Positions 38,484 through 47,778 of a stretch of DNA of 64,000 nt are shown in pieces. Within the stretch, counting starts at the first letter, position 1; each line of letters opens with the position of its first letter. Made by a program: the position numbers and the translations under genes. The stretch covers positions 3,720,001 through 3,784,000 of the forward strand of contig NZ_HG938353.1 of the NCBI RefSeq assembly GCF_000731315.1, in the 5' to 3' direction. The notes below the pieces were generated by a model. The model did not search any database and was not told the origin of the DNA. It saw only the letters and a list, made by a program, of their open reading frames with translations. Source of the stretch: Neorhizobium galegae bv. orientalis str. HAMBI 540. Its GTDB lineage: Bacteria; Pseudomonadota; Alphaproteobacteria; Rhizobiales; Rhizobiaceae.

Positions 38484-40307
38484 TCAGGCGATCTTCGCCT
38501 TGCCGAAGCGCTTGCGGTCATTGGCGTCGAGATAGGTCTTGCGCAGACGGATGTTCTTCGGCGTCACTTCCATCAGCTCGTCGTCCTGGATCCAGGAGAG
38601 AGCGCGGTCGAGCGTCATGCGGATCGGCGGGGTCAGACGAACGGCTTCGTCCTTGCCGGCAGAGCGGATGTTGGTCAGCTGCTTGCCCTTGAGGACATTG
38701 ACCTCAAGGTCGTTGTCTCTGCTGTGAATGCCGATGATCATGCCGGCATAGACCTTCTCGCCCGGCTCGATGATCATCGGGCCGCGGTCTTCCAGGTTGA
38801 ACATCGCATAGGCGACGGCTTCGCCGGCCTGGTTGGACAAGAGCACGCCGTTGGTGCGGCCGCCGATTTCACCCTTGTAAGGCTGATAGTCGTGGAACAG
38901 GCGGTTCATGATCGCCGTGCCGCGGGTATCGGTCAGAAGTTCCGACTGGTAGCCGATCAGGCCGCGGGTCGGCGCGAAGAATACCAGGCGGACGCGGCTG
39001 CCGCCGGACGGACGCAGCTCGGCCATTTCAGCCTTGCGCTCGGACATCTTCTGCACGACGACGCCGGAATGTTCTTCATCGACGTCGATGACGACTTCCT
39101 CGATCGGCTCCATCAGCGTGCCGTCCTCGGCCTTGTGCATGACGACGCGCGGACGCGACACGGCGAGCTCGAAGCCTTCGCGGCGCATGGTTTCGATCAG
39201 CACCGCGAGCTGCAATTCGCCGCGGCCGGACACGAAGAACGAATCCTTGCCGTCCGATTCCTCGATCTTCAGCGCGACATTGCCTTCGGCTTCCTTGAAC
39301 AGGCGGTCGCGGATGACACGCGAGGTGACCTTGTCGCCTTCGGTGCCGGCCAGGGGTGAATCGTTGACGAGGAAGGACATGGTGACGGTCGGCGGGTCGA
39401 TCGGCTGTGCATGCAGCGCCTCGGTGACCGAGGGATCGCAGAACGTGTCGGCGACCGTGCCCTTGGAGAGGCCGGCGATCGCGACGATATCGCCCGCATG
39501 GGCTTCCTCGATCGGCGTGCGTTCGATGCCGCGGAAGGCGAGGATCTTGGAGATTCGGCCGGTTTCGACCGTCTTGCCGTCCTGGCTCAGAACCTTGACG
39601 GCCTGGTTCGGCTTGATCGAGCCGGAATGGATACGGCCGGTGATGATACGGCCGAGGAAGGGGTTGGCTTCGAGCAGCGTGCCGATCATGCGGAACGCGC
39701 CGTCTTCTTCGCCGACGCTCGGCTCGGGAACGTGCTTCAGCACCAGATCGAGAAGCGGGGCGAGACCCTGGTCCTTCGGGCCTTCCGGATTGACGTTCAT
39801 CCAGCCATCGCGGCCGGAACCGTAAAGGATCGGGAAATCGAGCTGTTCGTCGGTGGCGTCGAGATTGGCGAACAGGTCGAAGACTTCGTTGATGACTTCT
39901 TCGTGGCGGCCGTCCGGACGGTCGATCTTGTTGATCGCGACGATCGGGCGAAGGCCGACCTTCAGCGCCTTGCCGACCACGAACTTGGTCTGCGGCATCG
40001 GGCCTTCGGAGCTATCGACGAGAACGATCGCGCCGTCCACCATCGAGAGAATACGCTCGACTTCGCCACCGAAGTCGGCGTGGCCGGGCGTGTCGACGAT
40101 GTTGACGCGAACGCCCTTCCACTCGATCGAGGTCGCCTTGGCAAGAATGGTAATGCCGCGTTCTTTTTCGAGATCGTTGCTGTCCATCATGCGCTCGGTG
40201 GTGCGCTGGTTGTCGCGGAACGAGCCGGACTGCTTCAGAAGTTCGTCAACGAGGGTGGTCTTCCCATGGTCAACGTGTGCGATAATCGCGATATTGCGCA
40301 TTTTCAT
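38484..40307 (-). CDS. typA: translational GTPase TypA/BipA
   Basis: Ribosome-associated GTPase needed under stress and at low temperature. The 607-residue protein has G1 AHVDHGKTTLVDELL, ERGITILAKAT, DTPGHADFGGEVER, NKIDRPDGR, domains II and V, and the BipA-specific C-terminal segment. I start at MKMRNIAII; an ATG two codons on is equally plausible. It has its own terminator. Confidence 0.96.
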   Translation of the reverse strand: MKMRNIAIIAHVDHGKTTLVDELLKQSGSFRDNQRTTERMMDSNDLEKERGITILAKATSIEWKGVRVNIVDTPGHADFGGEVERILSMVDGAIVLVDSSEGPMPQTKFVVGKALKVGLRPIVAINKIDRPDGRHEEVINEVFDLFANLDATDEQLDFPILYGSGRDGWMNVNPEGPKDQGLAPLLDLVLKHVPEPSVGEEDGAFRMIGTLLEANPFLGRIITGRIHSGSIKPNQAVKVLSQDGKTVETGRISKILAFRGIERTPIEEAHAGDIVAIAGLSKGTVADTFCDPSVTEALHAQPIDPPTVTMSFLVNDSPLAGTEGDKVTSRVIRDRLFKEAEGNVALKIEESDGKDSFFVSGRGELQLAVLIETMRREGFELAVSRPRVVMHKAEDGTLMEPIEEVVIDVDEEHSGVVVQKMSERKAEMAELRPSGGSRVRLVFFAPTRGLIGYQSELLTDTRGTAIMNRLFHDYQPYKGEIGGRTNGVLLSNQAGEAVAYAMFNLEDRGPMIIEPGEKVYAGMIIGIHSRDNDLEVNVLKGKQLTNIRSAGKDEAVRLTPPIRMTLDRALSWIQDDELMEVTPKNIRLRKTYLDANDRKRFGKAKIA

Positions 40308-40422
40308 GTTTTGAATCTCTGAGCTTTGGCGCGGCGACGGGAGGCGGCACCCAATTCGTTTTGCGGCCTCATACCCTGTTTTTCGCATTTGCGAAAGGGG
40401 TGAGCGCGATGATGGTTGACGG

Positions 40423-42102
40423 CTATTCCGCCACCAGCCCGCTGCGCCTCAACAGGGTCAGCAGGAGGAGCGGCAGTAGGGTGGTAATCACGATTGCAAT
40501 GAAGGCCATGGCCATGCCGAGCCCGATCGATCCCTGCTCGAACTGCCGCCAGATGAATGTGGCGATCGTCAGCATGCCGACCGGGGCGACGACGACGGAG
40601 GCAACCAGCTCGCGGGAAGCGAGCGCAAAGACCAGCAGCATGGCCGACGCAAGACTTGGAAAGACCAGCGGCAGCAGGATGCGCCGGAAGGCCGTGATGC
40701 TGCTGGCACCGAAGACGCGGGCCGCCGCCTCCAGATTATCGCCGATCTGCTGGAAGGCCGCCGTGGTATAGCGTACAGGCTGCGGCAGCAGGATGCAACA
40801 ATAGGCGAGCAGCAGGATTAAGGCGGTGTTGTAGGGTGTCGCCGGAAGCCAGGGCATGTTCCAGGCAAGGATCAGCCCGACCGCCACGACAATGCCAGGC
40901 AGCGCGTTCGGCAGGATGGTCATGATGTCGATCGTCGTGCGGCCGCGCATCCGCGTCTTGACCACCGTGTAGGCTGCGGTCACACCGATCAGCCCGGTGA
41001 TCAGGGCCGTGGCGATGCCGAGCGAGAAACTGTTGACCAATGCCCCGACCGCGCCGGCGCTGTTGCTAAAGACGGCGATGAAATTGCTGAGACTGAGATT
41101 GCCGAGCGCCAGCCCGCCGGAAATCGTCCGCGACAGGGCCGTCGCCAGGATCGCCAGCAGCGGCACGCCCGTCGCCAGGAATGCCACCACTGAGAAGGCG
41201 ATCATCACAGGCACCTTCAGGGCGCCGAGCGACCGTTTGTCCTTGGCGCTCGGCTTGCCGCCCACCGTCTGGTAGGAGCGCCGCGCCAGGATCCAGCGCT
41301 GCAACAGGAAAGTCACGAGCGACATGCCGACCAAAAGCAGCGACAGGATCGCCGCACCCGGAAGATCGATCGGCCAGTCGGTGATCCGAAGATCGATGCC
41401 GGTCACCAGCACCTGGAAACCGGCACGACGGCCAAGCGCCGCCGGCGTGCCGTATTCCTCGATGGCGGCCGCGAAAACCAGCATCAGACTGGCAGCAAGG
41501 CCGGGAGCGGATAACGGCAGTGTGATCCGCCAGAAGGCCCGCGCGGGCGTCGCGCCAAACACGCGACCGACATCGGCGTAGCGCGAACCAACGGCTTCCA
41601 CCGTGCGCGACACCGCGAAATAGACGACCGGAAACGTGTTGAAGGCCATGACCAGCGTCATGCCGAACAGCGAGAACAGGAAGGGCGCGAGGTTGAAGCC
41701 GACCAGCTGCTGCAGGTAGCCGCGCGGCTGCAGCGTCATGATCCAGCCGAGCGTCGCGATATAGGGCGGGATCATGAAGGGAACGAGCAGAACCACGTCC
41801 CAGAACGGCGCGTAGGGAATGCGGTAGAGCGCCCGGAAGACGCCTAGCGGCACGGCGACCACGGCCGAGGCAAGCACCACGCAGCCGCCGAGCAGCAGCG
41901 TATTGCCGGCCATGCCGATCAGCGCGCTATCGGCAAGCGTCGCGAGAAGCGAGGAGAAAGGGCCCGCGAACGAGCCCTGTCCGAGATTGGGGAAGATGCC
42001 CTGCAGCACCACGGCGATGAAGGGGATGGCGACGACGACAACTAGTCCCGCAATCGCGAGCCAGGCGGCCGGAGCCGCCCCGCCGATGCCGTTCATCTTC
42101 AT
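40423..42102 (-). CDS. ABC transporter permease (duplicated, FbpB/SfuB-like)
   Basis: A 559-residue permease with two fused binding-protein-dependent transport domains; each has an EAA-type loop (VGRVFGATPARAFWRITLPL and AARVFGASSITAFRRILLPL). About 12 membrane helices are present. By family it resembles ferric-iron permeases, but also the single-chain permeases of phosphonate importers. The upstream genes are the binding protein, 11 bp away, and the ATPase, so it is the last gene of a three-gene operon under a Pho box. Confidence 0.92.
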   Translation of the reverse strand: MKMNGIGGAAPAAWLAIAGLVVVVAIPFIAVVLQGIFPNLGQGSFAGPFSSLLATLADSALIGMAGNTLLLGGCVVLASAVVAVPLGVFRALYRIPYAPFWDVVLLVPFMIPPYIATLGWIMTLQPRGYLQQLVGFNLAPFLFSLFGMTLVMAFNTFPVVYFAVSRTVEAVGSRYADVGRVFGATPARAFWRITLPLSAPGLAASLMLVFAAAIEEYGTPAALGRRAGFQVLVTGIDLRITDWPIDLPGAAILSLLLVGMSLVTFLLQRWILARRSYQTVGGKPSAKDKRSLGALKVPVMIAFSVVAFLATGVPLLAILATALSRTISGGLALGNLSLSNFIAVFSNSAGAVGALVNSFSLGIATALITGLIGVTAAYTVVKTRMRGRTTIDIMTILPNALPGIVVAVGLILAWNMPWLPATPYNTALILLLAYCCILLPQPVRYTTAAFQQIGDNLEAAARVFGASSITAFRRILLPLVFPSLASAMLLVFALASRELVASVVVAPVGMLTIATFIWRQFEQGSIGLGMAMAFIAIVITTLLPLLLLTLLRRSGLVAE

Positions 42103-42113
42103 GCGTCTGTTCC

Positions 42114-43073
42114 TTACTTGCCGCCGTAGATCTTGCTGATCTCGGCCAGCGTTTCCTTGCGCTTGCCGTAGACGGTGGCGGTATCGTACTTAAGCAGCTT
42201 CAGGTCGCTGATCAGCGGACGGTTAGCCGGGATATCGGCGCGGGCCGGCATCAGCATTTCGTCGGCGACGGCCTTCTGGCCTTCGTCTGACAGCATATAG
42301 TCGATGAACTTCTTGGCATCGTCCTGGTTCTTGGACCAGTTGAGGATCATCGCCGGACGCGGCGCGATGACCGTGCCGGAAGCCGGGAAGATCACGTCGA
42401 TCGATTCACCCTTCGCCTTGGCAGCGAGGGTGATGTAGTCGACGGCGCCGAAGACGGCGGCCTTGGCACCCTGCAGAACCGGGTTCAGAGCGTCAGCATT
42501 GGCGCCGGCGATGATCGCGCCATTGGCCTTCAGGTCGTTGAAGAGCTTGAAACTGTCCTGGCCGGCGAGAGCCGCGGTCAGCTCGAAGGACGAGCCGGAC
42601 TGCGCCGGATCCGGAATGTTGACGAGGTCCTTGTATTCCTTACTTGTCAGGTCGGCCCATTCGGTCGGCTTCGGCGTGCCGCTCTTGGTATTCCAGGCAA
42701 TGCCGAGTGCCGAGATCCCTTGCGCGACGGCGCCTTCCGTCTTCAGGAAGTCCGGAACCTTGGCAGCGTTGGGGCTCGAATACTTGACGAGCCAGCCGCG
42801 CTTGGCGAAGTCGGTGGCGGTATCCCAGGAAGCCGAAACCAGAACGTCAACGACCGGGTTTGCGGCTTCGGCTTCGATACGAGCCATGACCTTGCCGGTC
42901 GTCGCCTGGAAGACGTTGACCTTGATGCCGGTCTGCTTGGTGAAGCCGGCCGACAGCTTGTCGATCAGGCTCTGGGGACCGGCGGTATAGACGGTGACGT
43001 CGGCATGGGCGACGCCCGCCGTAAGTGCTGCGGCAACGACGCCGAAAGTGATGCTCTTCAATGATTTAAGCAT
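42114..43073 (-). CDS. ABC transporter substrate-binding protein (FbpA/AepX-like)
   Basis: A 319-residue periplasmic protein of the family 1/AfuA type with a signal peptide ending in AGVAHA. The N-terminal VTVYTAGPQSLIDKL and IPDPAQSGSSFELTAAL are family features. Iron-binding members carry a Tyr-Tyr pair in the region following the hinge; here that region reads FGAVDYITLAAKAKG with one Tyr, so iron is doubtful. With the Pho box upstream, an organophosphorus ligand such as a phosphonate is more likely. It starts 8 bp inside the end of the ATPase gene. Confidence 0.8.
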   Translation of the reverse strand: MLKSLKSITFGVVAAALTAGVAHADVTVYTAGPQSLIDKLSAGFTKQTGIKVNVFQATTGKVMARIEAEAANPVVDVLVSASWDTATDFAKRGWLVKYSSPNAAKVPDFLKTEGAVAQGISALGIAWNTKSGTPKPTEWADLTSKEYKDLVNIPDPAQSGSSFELTAALAGQDSFKLFNDLKANGAIIAGANADALNPVLQGAKAAVFGAVDYITLAAKAKGESIDVIFPASGTVIAPRPAMILNWSKNQDDAKKFIDYMLSDEGQKAVADEMLMPARADIPANRPLISDLKLLKYDTATVYGKRKETLAEISKIYGGK

Positions 43074-44181
43074 GTTGCAAACTCTCCTTTTGGGATGAAT
43101 GAACGCGTGGGGAAAACCAGCGGATCTGATCCGGATCGATCGAAAGGCCGACGCCGTCGCCCGGCCGAAGCTTGACGCGGCTCAGAACCTGCAATTCCAT
43201 ATGGGTGGGGCCGACGAGCGAAACCGTCGCCAGGTGCCCGTCGCCGCGGAACTGCGAGCGCAGCACGGTTGCCGCAAGCCGCCCCGGCCCGACGTCACTG
43301 ACCGAGATCGAGCCGACCGGAATGAGCACGCGGGCGCTCGCGCCGGCATCGCCTTCACTCCGCAGTAGCGCCACGTCGCTGCCCTTGAAGACCCACAGCC
43401 CGTCGCGATGGTCGAGATCGGCGATGCCGCCGAGGCGCAGGAAATCCGCCACCTCGGGCGTCGCCGGCTTTTCGATCAACTGGTCGGGAGACGCGAGCTG
43501 CTCGATCAGCCCGTCGCGCATGACGGCCACGTCGTCAGCAAGCGTCAGCGCTTCCGCGTGGTCGTGCGTGACATAGATGGCGGTCAGACCGAGCGTTGCG
43601 ATCAGCTCGGCAAGTTCGCCGACCATGTTTTCGCGCAGCTCGCGGTCGAGGTTGGACAACGGCTCGTCGAAGAGGATGAGCTGCGGTTCGGCGACGATGG
43701 CACGGGCGATCGCCACGCGCTGCTGCTGGCCGCCGGACAGATCGCTTGGACGGCGGTCCGCATAGGCACCGAGACCGACACGCTCCAGCGCCCGCATCGT
43801 GCGAGACTGGCGTTCGGCCTTGCCGAGGCCACGCATCTCGAGCGGAAAGGAAACATTGCCGCCGACCGTCAGATGCGGCCACAGCGCGTAGTCCTGAAAG
43901 ACCATGCCGAGATTGCGCTTTTCGGGCGGGGAGAATGTATTCGCGGCAGCATCCGCAACCACCTGGCCGACAATCGAGATCGAACCCTTGGTCGGCGCCA
44001 GCAATCCGGCGACGAGGCGCAGAAGCGTGGTCTTTCCGCAGCCGGAGGGGCCGAGAAGGGCAAGCGTCTTGCCCTTCGAAAGCGAGATATCGATGCCCTT
44101 GAGAACCGGCGTCGCGCCGTAATGCAATTCCACCCCGGCCGTCGAAACGGCGGCATGTGTCGCTGGGGGCTGAAAGGTCAT
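43066..44181 (-). CDS. ABC transporter ATP-binding protein (FbpC/PotA-like)
   Basis: A 371-residue ATPase: Walker [16 protein letters not shown]-loop FQDYALWPH, signature [15 protein letters not shown], Walker [16 protein letters not shown], His in [14 protein letters not shown] [13 protein letters not shown], and a C-terminal TOBE-type domain. It is the first gene of the operon. The ATG is preceded by an 11-bp stem-loop only 4 bases away, with no visible ribosome-binding site between. Confidence 0.93.
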   Translation of the reverse strand: MTFQPPATHAAVSTAGVELHYGATPVLKGIDISLSKGKTLALLGPSGCGKTTLLRLVAGLLAPTKGSISIVGQVVADAAANTFSPPEKRNLGMVFQDYALWPHLTVGGNVSFPLEMRGLGKAERQSRTMRALERVGLGAYADRRPSDLSGGQQQRVAIARAIVAEPQLILFDEPLSNLDRELRENMVGELAELIATLGLTAIYVTHDHAEALTLADDVAVMRDGLIEQLASPDQLIEKPATPEVADFLRLGGIADLDHRDGLWVFKGSDVALLRSEGDAGASARVLIPVGSISVSDVGPGRLAATVLRSQFRGDGHLATVSLVGPTHMELQVLSRVKLRPGDGVGLSIDPDQIRWFSPRVHSSQKESLQHA

Positions 44182-44185
44182 GGAG

Positions 44186-44215
44186 AACCGGCATCGGTTG
44201 GAGGCGATGCCGGTT
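44186..44215 (-). promoter_or_regulatory. stem-loop abutting the ABC-ATPase start codon
   Basis: Perfect 11-bp arms (AACCGGCATCG and CGATGCCGGTT) with an 8-base loop that reads CCTCC on the transcript. It ends 4 bases before the start ATG, so it would hinder ribosome loading unless opened. Confidence 0.55.
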
Positions 44216-44230
44216 TCCTATTAAGGTTCC

Positions 44231-44270
44231 ATGACAGTGGTGTTACGGTTTTATGACGGCCGGATGACAG
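44231..44270 (-). promoter_or_regulatory. four tandem Pho-box half-sites (PhoB operator)
   Basis: On the minus strand: CTGTCAT, CCGTCAT, CCGTAAC and CTGTCAT, each 7 bp and separated by exactly 4 bp, giving an 11-bp period. This is the PhoB binding pattern CTGTCAT-N4-CTGTCAT, doubled. The last repeat is followed by CTTAATAG, a possible -10 element, and the ATPase start is 49 bp beyond. Confidence 0.85.
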
Positions 44271-44294
44271 GCCGATGATTGGTGAATCATCGGC
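44271..44294. repeat. 10-bp hairpin next to the Pho boxes
   Basis: Perfect arms GCCGATGATT and AATCATCGGC around GGTG, directly beside the Pho boxes and 35 bp beyond the M3-peptidase stop. There is no T-run on the minus strand, so it may be a rho-independent-like stem that stabilises the peptidase mRNA or part of the operator. Confidence 0.45.
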
Positions 44295-44329
44295 ATGCCG
44301 CACCCCCTGAGACCAGGATCACGACGCGC

Positions 44330-46420
44330 TCAGGCGTCGCTCCCGGAAAGCTCCTCGACCATCGCGAGGCCCTTTTTCTTCAGCATAGCCTGCGGGTCCG
44401 GCAACTTGCCGCGGAAGGCCTTGTAGGTCTCTTCCGGATCGATCGAACCGCCGACAGAATAGATATTGTTCTTGAGCTTGCGGGCCATGACCGGATCGAA
44501 GGCATTGCCGGTTTCCTCGAAGGCGGAGAAGGCGTCGGCATCGAGCACTTCCGACCACATGTAGGAATAGTAGCCGGCCGAATAGCCGTCGCCCGAAAAC
44601 ACATGCTGAAAATGCGGCGTCGCGTGGCGCATCACGATCGAGGCCGGCATGCCGATCTCGTCGAGCACTTCCTTCTGCACCGCCATCGGATCTTCGACCG
44701 CCCCGCGGGTATGGAACGCCATGTCCACGAGCGCCGAAGAGGTGAATTCCACCGTCGCGAAACCGGCGTTGAAGGTGCGGGCCGCCAGCACCTTGTCGAG
44801 CAGCGCCTTCGGCATCGGTTTGCCGGTCTCGTGATGCACGGCGTATTTCTCGAGGATTTCCGGCACGGCCAGCCAGTGTTCGTAGAGCTGCGACGGCAGT
44901 TCGACGAAATCGCGCGACACGCCGGTGCCGGAGACCGACGGATAGGTGACATCCGACAGCATGCCGTGCAGCGCATGGCCGAATTCGTGGAACAGCGTGC
45001 GGGCGTCGTCGAGCGACAGCAACGCCGGCTTGCCTTCGGCGGGCTTGGCGAAATTGCAGACGTTGTAGATGATCGGCAGTTCGCCTGTCGCGCCGTTCTT
45101 CAGCGGCAGCTTGTGCTGCGACTGCAGGGAATTCATCCATGCGCCGGAGCGCTTCGAGGAGCGCGCGAAATAATCGCCGAGGAACAGCGCCTTCAGCGAA
45201 CCATCCCTGTCGCGGACTTCGAATACCCGTACATCCGGATGATAGGCCGCCACACCCTTCACTTCGACCACTTTGATGCCGAACAGCCGCTCGGCGACGT
45301 CGAAGCAGGCCTCGATGATCTTTTCGAGCTGCAGATAGGGTTTTAGCTCAGTCTCGGAGAAATCGAAGGTCCGCTGGCGTAGCTTCTCGGCGTAATGCCG
45401 CCAGTCCCAGGGCATGACCTCATGGTTCTTGCCCTCCTCGGCGATCAACCCGCCAAGGCTCGCCTCTTCCTCCAACGCCTTGGAGCGTGCCTTGTCCCAG
45501 ACCTTGCGGAGCAGGGAATTTACCGCGTCCGCGGTCTTCGCCATCGTGTTGTCGAGCTTGTAGGCGGCGAAATTCTCGTATCCGAGCAGCTTTGCCTTTT
45601 CCGCCCGAAGCGACAGCGTTTCGCGCACGATGCCGAGATTGTCGGTCTCGCCGCCGTTTTGTCCACGCGCCGCCCAGGCCTTAAACGCCTGTTCGCGCAG
45701 GTCTCGGCGGGTGGAGAAAGTCAGGAACGGCTCAATGATCGAACGCGACAGCGTCACCATATAGCCGTCCGTCTCGCCGCGCTCGCGGGCAGCGGACGCC
45801 ATGGCATCGCGCAGGAAGACCGGCAGGCCGTCCAGCTCGGCCTCGCCGGACAATTTCAGCGACCAGCTCTTCTCGTCGCCGAGCACGTTCTGGCCGAACT
45901 TGGCGCCAAGCCCGGCGAGCTTCTCGTTGATATCGGCAAGCCGCTCCTGCTCAGCCTTGGCAAGCTTGGCACCGGCCTTGACGAAGCCCTTCCAGTGACG
46001 TTCAAGCACGCGTTCTTCCTCGAGTGTCAGGCCCAGTTCCTTGCGCTTTTCCCAAAGCGTATCGATGCGGGAAAACAGCGCCGCATTCATGCCGATCTTC
46101 GAATAATGGCGCGACATTTTTGGCGCGATCTCGCGCTCGAGCGCCTGAATATTCTCGTTGGTATGCGCACCAGCCTTGCCCCAGAACAGTGACGAAACGC
46201 GCGACAGCTCGTCGCCCGCGGTCTCCAGCGCAACGACGGTATTGGTGAAGGTCGGCTCTTCCGGATTGCTGGCGATCGCCTCGATCTCCGCTTCGTGGAT
46301 GCCAAGTGCCGCGTCGAAGCCGGGAGCGAAGTCCTCGTCCTTCACCTGATCGAAACGCGGCAGGCCGTGATGGCCGTTCCAGTCCACGAGAGCGGGGTTC
46401 ACCAGAAGATTAGAAGACAT
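44330..46420 (-). CDS. M3 family metallopeptidase (Dcp/oligopeptidase A-like)
   Basis: A 696-residue zinc peptidase of the thimet family that degrades short peptides in the cytoplasm. The zinc site is HEFGHALHG, with the downstream Glu in SGTGVSRDFVELPSQLYEHW. The latter matches peptidyl-dipeptidase Dcp more than PrlC, but I cannot separate them with confidence. I start at MSSNLLVNPALVDW; the in-frame extension upstream is not like the family. Confidence 0.92.
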   Translation of the reverse strand: MSSNLLVNPALVDWNGHHGLPRFDQVKDEDFAPGFDAALGIHEAEIEAIASNPEEPTFTNTVVALETAGDELSRVSSLFWGKAGAHTNENIQALEREIAPKMSRHYSKIGMNAALFSRIDTLWEKRKELGLTLEEERVLERHWKGFVKAGAKLAKAEQERLADINEKLAGLGAKFGQNVLGDEKSWSLKLSGEAELDGLPVFLRDAMASAARERGETDGYMVTLSRSIIEPFLTFSTRRDLREQAFKAWAARGQNGGETDNLGIVRETLSLRAEKAKLLGYENFAAYKLDNTMAKTADAVNSLLRKVWDKARSKALEEEASLGGLIAEEGKNHEVMPWDWRHYAEKLRQRTFDFSETELKPYLQLEKIIEACFDVAERLFGIKVVEVKGVAAYHPDVRVFEVRDRDGSLKALFLGDYFARSSKRSGAWMNSLQSQHKLPLKNGATGELPIIYNVCNFAKPAEGKPALLSLDDARTLFHEFGHALHGMLSDVTYPSVSGTGVSRDFVELPSQLYEHWLAVPEILEKYAVHHETGKPMPKALLDKVLAARTFNAGFATVEFTSSALVDMAFHTRGAVEDPMAVQKEVLDEIGMPASIVMRHATPHFQHVFSGDGYSAGYYSYMWSEVLDADAFSAFEETGNAFDPVMARKLKNNIYSVGGSIDPEETYKAFRGKLPDPQAMLKKKGLAMVEELSGSDA

Positions 46421-46606
46421 GCAAATATCCTTCGTAACGATGCTTCGCCAATCATATAGGAGAAGGCGGCGGGAATGGGTATGCGCCCATCCATTTTCGT
46501 CTTTCAGCAAGAAATCATACACAACAATTAACGGTTATTAACCATTTGACGCACTGCAGTAATCAAAGGTACTTTTGGCCAGTATCCGATGAATCAGGAT
46601 ATAGCC

Positions 46607-47029
46607 ATGGAAATCAGTTCCTTGCGCTGGTCTACCAACTTACTGCAAAGGGACCACTCTCGAAACAATAAAGTCGAGAAGTCATCCGAGCATGGAAGTC
46701 GGCAGAGCCAGATCACCTTTCAGGTGCCCGACACGGATGAATCGCCGATCGATTTTTCGGCGATCACCCCGCGGGATCTGCGTGCGCTCGCGCTTGAAAA
46801 CTATCAGGCCGGCAGGATCGACCAGGACACTTACATAACGCTGTCCGAAGAACTTCCGACGCACGCCGTCGATGCTCAGGGACAATTGATGGACCTGTCG
46901 CAGGTCACCGACGAAACCGGCTTCAATTTCCACGATTATTACCGCAATCAACTCGAGATCGCCATGTCGCTCGGCGATACGCCCCGCGCCAATGTCCTTC
47001 GCGCGGTGATGGCCTTCATCGAAGTCTGA
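46607..47029 (+). CDS. small protein of unknown function
   Basis: A 140-residue protein I do not recognise. It has a basic N-terminal third (QRDHSRNNKVEK), then an acidic, helical part: DFSAITPRDLRALALENY, AGRIDQDTYITLSEELP and HDYYRNQLEIAMSLGD. It has no signal peptide or membrane helix. I start at MEISSLRW behind AGGA; another ATG is 18 bp upstream. A CtrA-like half site TTAACCAT lies about 60 bp upstream of the start. Confidence 0.65.
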   Translation: MEISSLRWSTNLLQRDHSRNNKVEKSSEHGSRQSQITFQVPDTDESPIDFSAITPRDLRALALENYQAGRIDQDTYITLSEELPTHAVDAQGQLMDLSQVTDETGFNFHDYYRNQLEIAMSLGDTPRANVLRAVMAFIEV

Positions 47030-47036
47030 TCGAAGC

Positions 47037-47678
47037 TCAGGCGCGCCGGTAGCCGAACAGGCCTGGTGCCGAATGCCAGAGCGCCTGCACCGCAAAACCG
47101 ATGAACAGCAGGCCGGAAAGCCGGACGATCACCCTTTCATGCTTCCGATAGAACCGCCGCACCACGCCGGCGCCGATAATCCCGATCAGCACCAGATCGG
47201 CCGTCAGAAACCCGATCAGCGACACGGCGAGAAGCACCGGCAACGCGCTGAAATCCAGTGCATCGGCTGAACTCGCCAGCAGCGCCGTGAAGGTTGCCAG
47301 TGCCACCGGATAACCCTTCGGGTTCGTCAACCCGAAAATCAGCCCGCGCCGCAGCGGCTTTTCGACCGTCACCAGAGCGCCGCCATCTTTCTTCGGCTTC
47401 GCCCGCAACGCGCTCCAGCCGATCCAGCCAAGATAGAGACCGCAGAAAACCCCGAGTATGTCGAAGACGGCGGTGCCGACCGTCTTGGCGCCGATGATCG
47501 CCACCAGCGCCAGCCCGGACCAGAGAATGTCTCCCGCCAAGTGACCGCCCATGAAGAAGGCGCCGGCCTGCCTCCCCTGTCCGGCACCGATGCCGAGCAG
47601 CGCCAGGAATGCCGGGCCGGGAATGAGCGTATAGGCGAGCGCCGCGAAAAAGGCACCGGCAAGCAGCGATGAGGACAT
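47037..47678 (-). CDS. LysE family translocator
   Basis: A 213-residue, six-helix amino-acid exporter family protein. The family block TLIPGPAFLALLGIGAGQGRQAGAFFMGGHL near the N-terminus and GLTNPKGYPVALATFTAL in the middle are seen. It is divergent from the marR-type gene, with an inverted repeat between them, so the regulator may control it. The substrate is unknown. Confidence 0.87.
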   Translation of the reverse strand: MSSSLLAGAFFAALAYTLIPGPAFLALLGIGAGQGRQAGAFFMGGHLAGDILWSGLALVAIIGAKTVGTAVFDILGVFCGLYLGWIGWSALRAKPKKDGGALVTVEKPLRRGLIFGLTNPKGYPVALATFTALLASSADALDFSALPVLLAVSLIGFLTADLVLIGIIGAGVVRRFYRKHERVIVRLSGLLFIGFAVQALWHSAPGLFGYRRA

Positions 47679-47778
47679 GGAGAAGCTCCGTCGGAAGGCT
47701 GCGACAATCTCGCCGCAGGTTTCGCCGGTGTCAATGCAACCGAACCCCGTTTTCCGTTTGCCTCACACCCGAAAGATA

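Noticed and set aside
40381..40396. TTTCGCA-TT-TGCGAAA as terminator of the ABC operon
   Set aside because: No T-run on the minus strand and a very small loop; not convincing as terminator.
42114..43073. Annotation as ferric-iron-binding FbpA
   Set aside because: No visible Tyr-Tyr pair and a strong Pho box upstream; the family is kept but the iron role dropped.
46528..46545. CtrA-box-like TTAA-N6-TTAACCAT
   Set aside because: The spacer is six bases, not seven; kept only as a half-site remark.
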